DNA of 39,607 nucleotides. Source: Flavimaricola sp. (lineage in GTDB: Bacteria; Pseudomonadota; Alphaproteobacteria; Rhodobacterales; Rhodobacteraceae). Made by a program: the position numbers and the translations under genes. Below are positions 17,571 through 26,294 of the stretch, in pieces. The number at the start of each line of letters is the position of its first letter. Positions within the stretch are counted from its first letter, which is position 1. Location of the stretch: positions 1 through 39,607 of the forward strand of contig JAHDDU010000023.1 in the NCBI GenBank assembly GCA_020629175.1. The letters run 5' to 3'. Under the pieces are notes generated by a model. The model saw only the letters and a program-made list of their open reading frames with translations. It was not told where the DNA came from and searched no databases.

Positions 17571-18542
17571 ATGAACATCGACATGATCAAAGCCGCCGCT
17601 AAGCGGCTCGACGGGAATGTGCGGCGCACCCCGCTGCTGGAATCCGACGCTCTCAACCGCATTGCGGAGCGCCGGGTGTTGGTCAAGGCGGAGTGCCTCC
17701 AAACCACCGGGTCCTTCAAAGCGCGGGGATCATGGGCCGCCATTTCGGCCTTGCCGGAAGCGGAACGCGTCAAAGGGATCATTGCCTTCTCATCGGGAAA
17801 TCACGCCCAAGGCGTGGCGCGCGCAGCAGCCGCGCACGGGGTGCCAAGCGTTATCATCATGCCCGCCGACGCGCCGCAGGCCAAAATCAACAACACCCGG
17901 ACCCTGGGGGCCGAAGTCATCCTTTATGATCGAGCCCACGAAGACCGCGACGCGATCGGGGCACGTTTGGCCAAAGAGCGCGGGCTGGTCCTGATCAAAC
18001 CCTTCGACAATGCCGATGTTATCGCGGGACAAGGCACCACAGGCCTTGAGATCGCAGAACAGGCCGCTGAATTTGGCGTGACGGATGCTGATGTGCTCGT
18101 CTGCTGCGGCGGCGGGGGATTGACGTCCGGCATCGCCGTGGCTTTGGCCGACGCAGCGCCGGATATGGTGGTGCATCCAGTGGAGCCAGACGGGTTCGAC
18201 GATGTCACCAGATCGCTTGCATCGGGCCGGATTGAACGAAACACCCGGCTGGCGGGCTCCCTCTGCGATGCAATCATAACGCCGCAACCCGGTGATATGA
18301 CCTTCCCCCTGCTGCAGAAATATTGTGGCCCGGGCGTCGTTGTAAGCGAGGAAGACGCCCAACGCGCCATGGTGGCAGCCTACACCCACCTCCGGCTGGT
18401 GGCGGAACCGGGCGGAGCCGTCGCTTTGGCCGCCGCCCTTTACCATGCACACCACTTAAACAAAGACACACTCATCGCGACCATTTCCGGTGGGAATGTC
18501 GACCCGACGCTCTTTGCAGACACCCTGCAAAAGTTCGGTTAA
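17571..18542 (+). CDS. Threonine/serine dehydratase (PLP-dependent)
   Basis: 323 residues, fold type II PLP enzyme. The PLP lysine is Lys50 in TTGSFKARG; SSGNHAQGVA and the phosphate-binding loop CCGGGGLTSG follow. The short form lacks the C-terminal ACT-like regulatory domain of biosynthetic IlvA, so it is likely a catabolic threonine ammonia-lyase or serine dehydratase giving 2-oxobutyrate or pyruvate. A threo-3-hydroxyaspartate or racemase function is possible in this subgroup. Confidence 0.9.
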   Translation: MNIDMIKAAAKRLDGNVRRTPLLESDALNRIAERRVLVKAECLQTTGSFKARGSWAAISALPEAERVKGIIAFSSGNHAQGVARAAAAHGVPSVIIMPADAPQAKINNTRTLGAEVILYDRAHEDRDAIGARLAKERGLVLIKPFDNADVIAGQGTTGLEIAEQAAEFGVTDADVLVCCGGGGLTSGIAVALADAAPDMVVHPVEPDGFDDVTRSLASGRIERNTRLAGSLCDAIITPQPGDMTFPLLQKYCGPGVVVSEEDAQRAMVAAYTHLRLVAEPGGAVALAAALYHAHHLNKDTLIATISGGNVDPTLFADTLQKFG

Positions 18543-18566
18543 TGTTCCCTTAATGAACGAGGGCAA

Positions 18567-19364
18567 ATGCAAGATCATTTTGTGACAGCAAAGGGATCGC
18601 GGCTCTTTACCCGTGTGCAAGGGCCAGAGGCCGCCCCACCCCTCCTCTTTGCAAACTCGCTGGGCACCAACCTGAGCCTTTGGGACCCGGTCATCGCACT
18701 GCTGCCCGAGCGGCTTCGGATCATCCGATATGACATGCGCGGCCATGGGCGCTCAGACGTTTCGGCGGGGTCTGTCTCGATGGGCCAGCTTGTCAGCGAT
18801 GCCGAAGCCATCTGCGATCACTACGAACTTGCCGATGCCGTCGTTGTTGGCCTGTCTATCGGTGGCATGGTGGCGCAAGGGCTCGCCACCAAGCGGCTCG
18901 ATCTTGTGCGCGGCTTAGTCCTGTCAAACACAGCTGCGAAGATCGGCAATGCCAAGCTCTGGCAGGACCGGATCAATGCCATCACCCGCGACGGGCTGCC
19001 TGCGCATGCAGATGCCATCCTTGATCGTTGGTTTGGGCGCGATTTTCGGCACACGCCCCTAGCGGCAACCTATCGGGACATGCTTTGCGCCACACCCCAA
19101 GATGCCTACACGGCCCTCTGCGCCGCCATTTCGGGGACAGATTTTTACACACCAACCGCCGCTTTGCGTGTTCCGACGCTCGGGATTGCGGGCTCTGAGG
19201 ACGGGGCGACGCCCGCCGATCTGGTCCGAGAAACCATCGACCTCATCCCCGGCTCCCGGTTTGAAGTGATGCGGCGTTGCGGCCATTTGCCCTGTGTCGA
19301 GCAGCCCCAAATCTATGCCTCGCTCCTGACCTCTTTTCTCTCCAGCATCGGCCACCTGACATGA
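18567..19364 (+). CDS. pcaD: 3-oxoadipate enol-lactonase
   Basis: 265 residues, alpha/beta hydrolase with nucleophile Ser97 in VVGLSIGGMVAQ, and the PcaD-like blocks NSLGTNLSLWD and RYDMRGHGRSD; the late His is in RCGHLPCVEQP. PcaD opens 3-oxoadipate enol-lactone in the protocatechuate branch of the beta-ketoadipate pathway. Its TGA overlaps the pcaB ATG by four bases (ATGA). The ring-cleavage dioxygenase (pcaGH) and decarboxylase (pcaC) genes are not in this window. Confidence 0.9.
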   Translation: MQDHFVTAKGSRLFTRVQGPEAAPPLLFANSLGTNLSLWDPVIALLPERLRIIRYDMRGHGRSDVSAGSVSMGQLVSDAEAICDHYELADAVVVGLSIGGMVAQGLATKRLDLVRGLVLSNTAAKIGNAKLWQDRINAITRDGLPAHADAILDRWFGRDFRHTPLAATYRDMLCATPQDAYTALCAAISGTDFYTPTAALRVPTLGIAGSEDGATPADLVRETIDLIPGSRFEVMRRCGHLPCVEQPQIYASLLTSFLSSIGHLT

Positions 19365-20671
19365 CCTTCACCCCCTTTGACAGCCCGCTTTACCGCGATC
19401 TTTTCCACGATGGCGAAACCGCCAAGCTGTTCTCGGATACTGCTGATTTGCGGGCATGCTTGCTGGTTTGGGGTGCTTTGGCCAAGGCGCAGGCTGCTGC
19501 AGGCACCGTGCCCGAAACCACTGCCCACGCGATCCAGCGCGCGGCGATGGAGATCCAGATTGACCCCGGAGCCCTGGCACAGGCGACAGGGCAGAACGCG
19601 GTGCCAATCCCAGCGCTGCTGGCGGCCTTTCGCGCGGAACTCAACGCGCCCGAAGTGGCGGCCCATGTCCATTTTGGCGCGACATCACAGGACATCATGG
19701 ACACCTCCCTTTCACTGCGCCTGCGGCAAGTGCTGGCTGTGTTCGACACCCGACTAAAGAGCGTGATCGAGGCCTTAGGGCAACTCGCCGAAGCCCACGC
19801 GGATACCCCGATGGCCGGCCGAACATGGGGGCAAGTGGCGACACCCGTTTCCTTTGGTGCCGTCGTTGCAGGCTGGGGTCATCCGCTGCTGGCCTTGCGC
19901 ACACGGATGGAAGCGCTGCCAGAACAGTGTCTTTGGGTAAGCCTGAGCGGTGCAGCCGGAAGTGCGGCTGCGTTGGGTCCAGAGGCCGTAAACATTCGGA
20001 GCGGATTGGCGCAGGGGCTTGGTCTGCATGATCCGGGGATCAGTTGGCATTCCGATCGTCTGCCCAGAACCACCCTTGCTGCGTGGATGACAGAGGTTCT
20101 GGGACAGTTGGGGCGCCTTGGCGCGCAGCTAGATGTTCTGGCGAGTTCCAGCGTCGGAGAGGTCCGCCTCGCAACCTCAGGAGGCTCCTCCACAATGCCG
20201 AACAAGGGCAACCCTGTGGGTGCTGCACTTTTGCAAACCCTCGCGCGACACGGTGCAGGGCTAAACCAGACATTGCAAACCGCCGCACTCCACCGCGATC
20301 AACGCGATGGGTCTGCTTGGATGCTCGAATGGTTGACCCTGCCGCAACTGTGCGGCGCGCTTGGACAGGCATTGTGCGTTGCCGGCACACTGCTGACAAA
20401 CCTAAAGATCAACGTGGACGGCATGGCCCAAGACATTGACGATGGGCGCGAGTTAATATTTGCCGAAGCGCTGACGTTTGAACTGTCGAAAACCATGCCA
20501 CGCCCTGAGGCCGCCCAGCGCGTGAAAGAGATGTGCGCGAAGGCAAGCCGAGCAAACCCGCTCAGCATACAGGCCCGGGAAGCAGGGTTCGAAGTGGGCG
20601 GCGCTTTCACCCCCAATCTTGGCGCCGGCCCTGCGGAAGCACGCGCCTTTGCAGCAGCTGTGAAGGGGTAG
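19361..20671 (+). CDS. pcaB: 3-carboxy-cis,cis-muconate cycloisomerase
   Basis: 436 residues of the fumarase/aspartase superfamily. The signature GSSTMPNKGNP is at 274-284, and HFGATSQDIMDTSLS holds the second conserved block. PcaB converts 3-carboxymuconate to the 4-carboxymuconolactone that PcaC decarboxylates before PcaD acts. I use the ATG at 19361, which overlaps the pcaD stop; an in-frame extension to 19277 lies inside pcaD. The pairing with pcaD supports PcaB over adenylosuccinate lyase. Confidence 0.93.
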   Translation: MTFTPFDSPLYRDLFHDGETAKLFSDTADLRACLLVWGALAKAQAAAGTVPETTAHAIQRAAMEIQIDPGALAQATGQNAVPIPALLAAFRAELNAPEVAAHVHFGATSQDIMDTSLSLRLRQVLAVFDTRLKSVIEALGQLAEAHADTPMAGRTWGQVATPVSFGAVVAGWGHPLLALRTRMEALPEQCLWVSLSGAAGSAAALGPEAVNIRSGLAQGLGLHDPGISWHSDRLPRTTLAAWMTEVLGQLGRLGAQLDVLASSSVGEVRLATSGGSSTMPNKGNPVGAALLQTLARHGAGLNQTLQTAALHRDQRDGSAWMLEWLTLPQLCGALGQALCVAGTLLTNLKINVDGMAQDIDDGRELIFAEALTFELSKTMPRPEAAQRVKEMCAKASRANPLSIQAREAGFEVGGAFTPNLGAGPAEARAFAAAVKG

Positions 20672-20675
20672 TCAG

Positions 20676-21902
20676 ATGAGCCAAACTCCTCCGAAAGTTG
20701 GCAAAAACGCCTTTGCCTTCATCATGGTGTCGCTGGTTCTGGACGCGATGGGGATCGGACTGATCCTGCCTGTTATGCCGGATTTGATTGTCGAGGTGAA
20801 CGGCGGCACCTTGGGCAATGCGGCCCTCTGGGGCGGTATTCTGGCCGCCAGTTTTGCCGTGATGCAATTCCTGTTCAGCCCGCTGCTCGGCAGCCTGTCG
20901 GACCGCTTTGGCCGCCGTCCTATCCTGCTGACCAGCCTGGCCGTCATGTGTGTCGACTACCTGGTGATGGCGGTGGCGGGCACGATCTGGCTGCTGTTTC
21001 TCACCAGGATTATCGGCGGCATCACGGCGGCAACGCAATCCACAGCAACGGCCTACATCTCGGACATCTCACCGCCCGAGAAGAAATCAGCGAACTTTGG
21101 ACTGGTCGGCGCGGCGTTTGGTGTGGGCTTTGTGCTCGGGCCAGTGATCGGCGGATTGCTTGCCGAATGGGGCACTCGGGCGCCGTTTTATGCCGCAGCT
21201 TTTCTGGCGGGGGCCAACTTTCTGTTCGGCTATTTCGTCGTCCCTGAAACCGTCACGGATGACATCAGGCGGCCATTTGACCGCCGCCGGGCCAACCCCT
21301 TCGGTGCCTTTCGCAAAGTCTCGGAACTGCCGAATGTCACCCGTTTGCTGCTTTTGTTTTTTCTCTATGAATTCGCCTTCATCGTCTATCCGGCGGTCTG
21401 GGCCTATTTCACCAAAGCGCGCTTTGGCTGGTCACCCTCTATGGTTGGCTATTCGCTCGCGGCCTTTGGCGTGGCCATCGCCATCGTCCAGGGCGGTTTG
21501 ATCCGGGTGGCGCTCGCGCGCTTGGGCGAGAGGGGGACGATCATCTACGGCATCCTCTTTAACTTCGCAGCGTTCCTCTTTCTGTCGGTCGTGTGGAACG
21601 GCTGGGTGGCACTGGCATTCACCCCAATCACTGCACTCGGGGCCGTCGTTACCCCGGCGCTGCAGGGCCGGATGAGCCGGATTGCCTCAGCCGACCAACA
21701 GGGTGAACTTCAGGGCGTCATCTCCTCGGCACGGTCTGTTGCTGCGATCTTCTCTCCCCTTGTGATGACGCAAATCTTCTGGCTGGCCACTCCTGAAAGT
21801 GGCACTCAATTACCAGGTGCGCCGTTCCTTCTTTCAGCCTGCATCATGGTGGCCTGTATGATCGTCTTTGTGCGGCTGCCGCGGATCAACCCAGTGGCAT
21901 GA
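20676..21902 (+). CDS. MFS transporter, TetA/Bcr-like
   Basis: 408 residues, about 12 membrane helices. Motif A is DRFGRRPILL after the second helix, and GPVIGGLL in helix 5 is the antiporter motif C of drug:proton exporters, which places it in the TetA-like (DHA1) group. The substrate is unknown; aromatic acids or antibiotics are possible. It starts five bases after the pcaB stop, so it may be cotranscribed with pcaDB. There is no regulator of the TetR type next to it. Confidence 0.9.
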   Translation: MSQTPPKVGKNAFAFIMVSLVLDAMGIGLILPVMPDLIVEVNGGTLGNAALWGGILAASFAVMQFLFSPLLGSLSDRFGRRPILLTSLAVMCVDYLVMAVAGTIWLLFLTRIIGGITAATQSTATAYISDISPPEKKSANFGLVGAAFGVGFVLGPVIGGLLAEWGTRAPFYAAAFLAGANFLFGYFVVPETVTDDIRRPFDRRRANPFGAFRKVSELPNVTRLLLLFFLYEFAFIVYPAVWAYFTKARFGWSPSMVGYSLAAFGVAIAIVQGGLIRVALARLGERGTIIYGILFNFAAFLFLSVVWNGWVALAFTPITALGAVVTPALQGRMSRIASADQQGELQGVISSARSVAAIFSPLVMTQIFWLATPESGTQLPGAPFLLSACIMVACMIVFVRLPRINPVA

Positions 21903-21989
21903 GCGTAGGGCGACGTTAACATGTCGCTGACAGCCAAGCGGCGGGCGACGGCTTCGCCAGTTTGGATTCACCAAAGATAAGGACACCCC

Positions 21990-23072
21990 ATGCCCAAGAT
22001 CAAAGCCGCCGTCTGCCACGCATTTGGCGAACCGCTTCGTATTGAAGATATCGAATTGCGCGCGCCGCAAACCGGCGAGGTGGAGGTGACACTCGGTGCG
22101 GTTGCAATCTGCCATTCGGACATTTCCTACGCGGACGGCATCTGGGGCGGCAGCTTGCCTGCGGTCTACGGTCATGAGGCGGCAGGCATGGTCACAGCCA
22201 TCGGCCCCGGCACAACAGGCGCCGCTGTCGGCGACACGGTCGTCGTCACGCTGATCCGTTCGTGCGGATCGTGCGCATCGTGCTCAGGCGGTGCGCCTAC
22301 AGCCTGTGACACAGGGTATGACGGAGATTCCGGTCCGATCACGACGGCGGATGGCGGCAAGTTGCACCACGGCATGGCTTGCGGGGCCTTTGCCGAGAAA
22401 GTGGTGGTGGATCAAAGCCAGATCGTCGTCGTCCCCAATGACATGCCAGTTGACGCTGCCTCCCTTCTGGCCTGTGGCGTGATCACGGGCGTTGGCGCTG
22501 TAATCAATGCCGCGAATTTGCGACCGGGACAGGACGTTGTGGTCATAGGGGCCGGAGGCGTTGGTCTCAACACCATCCAAGGGGCCCTGATTGCGGGCGC
22601 GCGCCGGATCGTCGCCGTCGATATGACCGAGGACAAACTCGCCGCCGCGCGGGAGTTTGGCGCAACAGACACGGTTTTGGGAACTGACGACGCCCCATGG
22701 AAAGCCGCCAAGCAAGCGTTGGGCCGGGGGGCCGATGCCGTGTTCGTCACCGTCGGTGCCATCCCCGCCTTCGATGCCGCACCGCGATATTTGGCAAAAG
22801 GTGGGAAAGTCATCATGGTCGGCATGCCCGCCGTAGGCGCGACGTCGAGCTATGAGCCGGTGAACTTTGCTGCCGCGGGCCAAGCGATGATCGGGTCCAA
22901 GATGGGCGACGCCGTGATCAAACGTGACATTCCCTGGATGGTCGATCTCTATGGCCAGAACCGCCTCAAGCTTGATGAACTGATCTCAAAGCGCTGGGCG
23001 TTCGATCAGATCAATGAAGCCATCGACGATACCAAAAGCGGCAGCGCCCGGCGCAATGTGATCGTATTTTAG
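21990..23072 (+). CDS. Zinc-dependent alcohol dehydrogenase
   Basis: 360 residues, medium-chain dehydrogenase. Catalytic zinc ligands are Cys41 (AICHSD) and His62-Glu63 (YGHEAAG); the structural zinc site is Cys92, Cys95, Cys98, Cys106. The NAD-binding motif is GAGGVGLN (near 183) and an Asp ends the second strand (IVAVDMTEDK), favouring NAD. The arrangement fits class III-like or aryl-alcohol dehydrogenases; the substrate is not determined. AAGGA lies seven bases before the ATG. Confidence 0.92.
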   Translation: MPKIKAAVCHAFGEPLRIEDIELRAPQTGEVEVTLGAVAICHSDISYADGIWGGSLPAVYGHEAAGMVTAIGPGTTGAAVGDTVVVTLIRSCGSCASCSGGAPTACDTGYDGDSGPITTADGGKLHHGMACGAFAEKVVVDQSQIVVVPNDMPVDAASLLACGVITGVGAVINAANLRPGQDVVVIGAGGVGLNTIQGALIAGARRIVAVDMTEDKLAAAREFGATDTVLGTDDAPWKAAKQALGRGADAVFVTVGAIPAFDAAPRYLAKGGKVIMVGMPAVGATSSYEPVNFAAAGQAMIGSKMGDAVIKRDIPWMVDLYGQNRLKLDELISKRWAFDQINEAIDDTKSGSARRNVIVF

Positions 23073-23083
23073 GGGGCCAATTT

Positions 23084-23881
23084 ATGACAAAAATTATCGT
23101 CTTCACCGACATCCATTTTGGTCAAGAGGACGCGACGGCCGATCCCGCCGCGCGCCTGCGTGCCGGGTTTGAACACCTTGAGCGCTACAACAGCGATGCA
23201 GAGCTGATCGTCATCACTGGCGATCTGTCACATGACGGCCGGGTTGAGGATTATGAGGCCCTCCGGGAGATCATCGACACAGCGCCCCGCCCGGTTCAAC
23301 TGATGATCGGCAACCATGACAATCGGGAAAATTTCCTGAGTGTCTTTACCAATGTGGCGACGACGGCCAGCGGTCACGTTCAAACTTCACGTGAGACGGA
23401 CAGCGCCAAGCTTATTTTCCTCGATACTTTGCAAGCCCCGCCTTACAGCTATCCGTTCAGCCATATCGGCGTACTTTGCGCCGATAGGATGGCCTGGCTT
23501 GACGCGGAACTCGAGAGTGACAAGCCTTGCATCATCTTCATGCACCATCCGCCCCATGACACCGGCTTTGTGGCGATGGATGCGATTAAGTTGGGGAATG
23601 GCCCTGCATTTTATGACCTGCTTGAAAGACACGGCACCGTGCAGCAGCTGATCTGCGGCCATGTCCATCGCACCATTTCAGGCAGCCATCGCGGCGTGCC
23701 CTTTGCGATTTTCAAGAGCCTTGTGGGGCAGATGCCTATGCTCTTTGACGTGATGGACTTTCACATGGAATGCAACGAGCCGGCTGCCTATGGCATCCTG
23801 ATGCTGGGCGAACATGGCGTCATTGTGCACACCGAGGATTTCCAGCTCACTGATCTGAGCAAGGCCGTCATCAAAGGCTAG
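23084..23881 (+). CDS. Metallophosphoesterase, cyclic nucleotide phosphodiesterase-like
   Basis: 265 residues with all five class III motifs: FTDIHFG (Asp9, His11), TGDLSHDG (Asp47), GNHDN, MHHPPHD and CGHVHRT. The pattern is that of calcineurin-like phosphodiesterases such as CpdA (3',5'-cAMP) and GpdQ (glycerophosphodiesters). No signal peptide, so cytosolic. The TAG stop shares a CTAG tetramer with the TAG stop of the convergent GNAT gene. Confidence 0.9.
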   Translation: MTKIIVFTDIHFGQEDATADPAARLRAGFEHLERYNSDAELIVITGDLSHDGRVEDYEALREIIDTAPRPVQLMIGNHDNRENFLSVFTNVATTASGHVQTSRETDSAKLIFLDTLQAPPYSYPFSHIGVLCADRMAWLDAELESDKPCIIFMHHPPHDTGFVAMDAIKLGNGPAFYDLLERHGTVQQLICGHVHRTISGSHRGVPFAIFKSLVGQMPMLFDVMDFHMECNEPAAYGILMLGEHGVIVHTEDFQLTDLSKAVIKG

Positions 23882-24309
23882 GCGCGCTGCGCCCAGTCGT
23901 AGATGACAACATCCTCGGTCTCTTGTGCGCCCAGTTTGCGATACATCGCGCGGGCGGCATCGTTGTCGCCCTCTGTTGCGACCCAGACCGACATGCAGCC
24001 CCGCGCTTCGGCAACGTCGCGCATCCGCCGCACCAGCGCACGGCCCACGCCGCGCCGCTGCCACGCATCGCGCACGCCCACCTCATTGATGAAAAACTGC
24101 GGCTCTTTGTCGGGGTGTAGCATGACAACACCGGTGGCCATGCCAACGGCTTTTCCTTCGGCCAAGGCCAAAACAATCTCATGTGTGCCTTGCGCCAGAA
24201 ACTGAAAGACCTGTGCCGGTTGCAACGGGCCGTCGAACAGCCCCTCTTCTACTCGTAACAAGATCTCATGATCTTCTGGACCCAAGTGCAGAATCGTGAT
24301 CCCGTTCAA
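23878..24309 (-). CDS. GNAT-family N-acetyltransferase
   Basis: 143 residues. The acetyl-CoA motif A is VRDAWQRRGVGRALVRRM (Q/R-x-x-G-x-G/A), and GDNDAARAMYRKLGAQE is motif B. Length and blocks are reminiscent of AAC(3)-I-type aminoglycoside acetyltransferases, but most chromosomal relatives have other substrates, so no resistance should be inferred. Divergent from the enolase-superfamily gene with a 32-base gap; its stop overlaps the phosphoesterase stop. Confidence 0.85.
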   Translation of the reverse strand: MNGITILHLGPEDHEILLRVEEGLFDGPLQPAQVFQFLAQGTHEIVLALAEGKAVGMATGVVMLHPDKEPQFFINEVGVRDAWQRRGVGRALVRRMRDVAEARGCMSVWVATEGDNDAARAMYRKLGAQETEDVVIYDWAQRA

Positions 24310-24341
24310 GTTAATGCCCTTTCTGAATAGGTAAGTGCCTA

Positions 24342-25568
24342 ATGAAGCTGACTGATCTCGAAATCATTGTCACGGCCCCTCCTGCCCCTGGTTGGGGCGG
24401 CAGATACTGGATTTTGGTCAAACTGACCACGGATACAGGCATCATCGGTTGGGGTGAGTGCTATGCTGCGTCCATCGGGCCACAGGCGATGGAGGCGGTG
24501 ATCCGCGATGTCTTTTCGAGGCATATGGAGGGCGAAAACCCCGCAAATATTGAGCTTATGTTCCGCCGGGCTTATTCATCGGGTTTCACGCAGCGTCCTG
24601 ATTTGACGGTCATGGGGGCCTTTTCGGGGCTGGAAATCGCCTGCTGGGATATCCTTGGCAAAGATCGCGATGCGCCCGTGCACGCGCTTTTGGGCGGCAT
24701 GGTGAATGAGCGCATTCGCGCCTACACCTATCTTTATCCGTCAACAATCCACCCGTTACCGGACTTTTGGATCGATCCTGACATGGCAGCTGAAAGTGCC
24801 GTGGCCTGTGTCGAGGCGGGCTACACGGCCGTCAAATTCGATCCCGCCGGCCCTTACACCATTCGCGCAGGCCACCAGCCCTCCATGGAAGACATCAGCC
24901 GTTCGGCGGCCTTTTGCGAAGCGATCCGTACCGCCGTGGGCGATAAGGCCGACCTTTTGTTCGGCACCCACGGGCAGTTCAGCACCTCGGGTGCTATCCG
25001 CTTGGCGCAGGCCATTGCTCCTTCGATGCCACTCTGGTTCGAAGAGCCGATCCCGCCGGACAATTTCGCGGCCCTGCGCGACGTCGCCAACCACAGCGCA
25101 GTCCCCATCGCGACGGGCGAACGGCTGACAACCAAGGCCGAGTTTGCCCAAGCGCTCGCCCATGGGGCGCAAATACTGCAACCGGCCTTGGGCCGCGCGG
25201 GCGGGCTTTGGGAGGCCAAGAAAATCGCGACGTTAGCCGAGGCGTATAACGCGCAAGTGGCCCCTCATCTCTACGCCGGCCCCATCGAATGGGCCGCCAA
25301 TATTCAGTTGGCCGCATCCTTGCCCAATTGCCTGATGGCCGAAACGATTGAGACACCGTTCCACTTTGCATTGGTCAAACACTGCCTGACGGTGGTGGAT
25401 GGTTATATCCCCGTCCCCACCGCACCGGGCCTTGGGATTGAGGTTGATGAAGAGCTTGCGCGTGCCCATCCCTATGACGGAGATGGGCTGCACCTGCAGA
25501 TGAGCGAAGCACCGATCAGCTACCACCGCGCCAACATTTTCGAAGGTGGCGCGCCGGTCAAAACCTAA
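24342..25568 (+). CDS. Mandelate racemase/muconate lactonizing enzyme family protein
   Basis: 408 residues of the enolase superfamily: N-terminal capping domain (1-130) and TIM barrel. Metal-ligand acids are visible in LWFEEPIPP and ATGERLTT, the general bases in YTAVKFDPAG (Lys) and QVAPHLYAGP (His). The expected first ligand Asp (D-x-H-G in galactonate dehydratase) appears as Gly in FGTHGQF, although the His-Gly is kept, so the metal site may differ. Sugar-acid dehydratase or cycloisomerase activity is likely; the substrate is not known. An AGGTAAG site precedes the ATG. Confidence 0.88.
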   Translation: MKLTDLEIIVTAPPAPGWGGRYWILVKLTTDTGIIGWGECYAASIGPQAMEAVIRDVFSRHMEGENPANIELMFRRAYSSGFTQRPDLTVMGAFSGLEIACWDILGKDRDAPVHALLGGMVNERIRAYTYLYPSTIHPLPDFWIDPDMAAESAVACVEAGYTAVKFDPAGPYTIRAGHQPSMEDISRSAAFCEAIRTAVGDKADLLFGTHGQFSTSGAIRLAQAIAPSMPLWFEEPIPPDNFAALRDVANHSAVPIATGERLTTKAEFAQALAHGAQILQPALGRAGGLWEAKKIATLAEAYNAQVAPHLYAGPIEWAANIQLAASLPNCLMAETIETPFHFALVKHCLTVVDGYIPVPTAPGLGIEVDEELARAHPYDGDGLHLQMSEAPISYHRANIFEGGAPVKT

Positions 25569-25598
25569 CGGCTTGCCCCTCTTCTCCACACGCCCTAA

Positions 25599-25615
25599 AT
25601 TGAACCGCGTTCAAT
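25599..25615. promoter_or_regulatory. TetR-type operator in front of tetR (site 1)
   Basis: Perfect inverted repeat ATTGAACCGCGTTCAAT (7 + 3 + 7), 12 bases before the tetR ATG. The same TGAACnnnGTTCA core recurs twice before pspA. It is preceded by CCTAAAT, as is site 3, a plausible -10 element. Binding would autoregulate tetR. Confidence 0.75.
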
Positions 25616-25627
25616 GAGAGGTTCCGC

Positions 25628-26212
25628 ATGGCCACCGCCGCCCAAACCCGCCGCGCCGCGCTGCGCGAAACGCTAATCGAGATAGCCGAACGGCATATCA
25701 CGCAGAACGGTCTGTCCTCGCTCCGCGCCCGCGATCTGGCCAAAGAAGCGGGCTGTGCCTTGGGTGCGATCTACAACGCCGTGGGTGACCTCAATGAGCT
25801 GACGCTCGAAGTGAACGCCCGAACGTTCAAGCGTCTGGGGGCTTACGTCACGCAGCACACTCCTTCGGACATCGCACCTATCGACAGAATCGTGGCCATG
25901 GCCTGGGCCTATCACCACTTTGCCGCCGAAAACCACAACGCCTGGCGCGCGCTGTTTGATATTGAACGTGCCCCAGACGAGGCCGCGCCCGCCTGGTATC
26001 TGACAGAAATGCAGGGCTTGTTTGCGCTGATCCATGGGCCGTTGTCCGAGTTGAACCCTGACCAAAGCCCTGAAGAGTTGGCACTTTTGACCCGCGCATT
26101 GTTTTCCGGCGTCCACGGTATCGTCCTGCTATCGCTTGATCAGGCCAGCGCTGGCCTCCCCCCCGAAGAGACAGACCGCATGCTTGACCTCATTCTGCGG
26201 CGCCTCAGCTAA
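25628..26212 (+). CDS. TetR/AcrR-family transcriptional regulator
   Basis: 194 residues. Helix-turn-helix at about 24-66, including SLRARDLAKEAGCALGAIYN, typical of TetR. The C-terminal ligand domain (WYLTEMQGLFALIHGPLSEL, SGVHGIVLLSLDQASAGLP) resembles the TetR_C WHG-type group. A GAGAGG site precedes the ATG. With operator site 1 in its own leader and sites 2 and 3 before pspA, it is the probable repressor of itself and of the seven-gene downstream unit. The inducer is unknown; a lipid or membrane-active compound would make sense from the target genes. Confidence 0.9.
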   Translation: MATAAQTRRAALRETLIEIAERHITQNGLSSLRARDLAKEAGCALGAIYNAVGDLNELTLEVNARTFKRLGAYVTQHTPSDIAPIDRIVAMAWAYHHFAAENHNAWRALFDIERAPDEAAPAWYLTEMQGLFALIHGPLSELNPDQSPEELALLTRALFSGVHGIVLLSLDQASAGLPPEETDRMLDLILRRLS

Positions 26213-26229
26213 AAAGTTCTGCACAGGAC

Positions 26230-26244
26230 TTGAACATCGTTCAA
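26230..26244. promoter_or_regulatory. TetR-type operator upstream of pspA (site 2)
   Basis: Inverted repeat TTGAACATCGTTCAA (6 + 3 + 6), 18 bases after the tetR stop and 50 bases before the pspA ATG. It shares the TGAACnnnGTTCA core with site 1. Confidence 0.75.
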
Positions 26245-26265
26245 TAATCTTCTATCTCCTAAATA

Positions 26266-26278
26266 TGAACAACGTTCA
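26266..26278. promoter_or_regulatory. TetR-type operator upstream of pspA (site 3)
   Basis: Inverted repeat TGAACAACGTTCA (5 + 3 + 5), centred 35 bases from site 2 and preceded by CCTAAATA, a plausible -10 box. It ends 16 bases before the pspA ATG and would block initiation if occupied. Confidence 0.75.
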
Positions 26279-26294
26279 CAAAGAGGATGAAGCA

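Noticed and set aside
23878..24309. Aminoglycoside resistance acetyltransferase
   Set aside because: The GNAT fold and length are suggestive of AAC(3)-I, but there is no mobile-element context and substrate cannot be inferred from these motifs.
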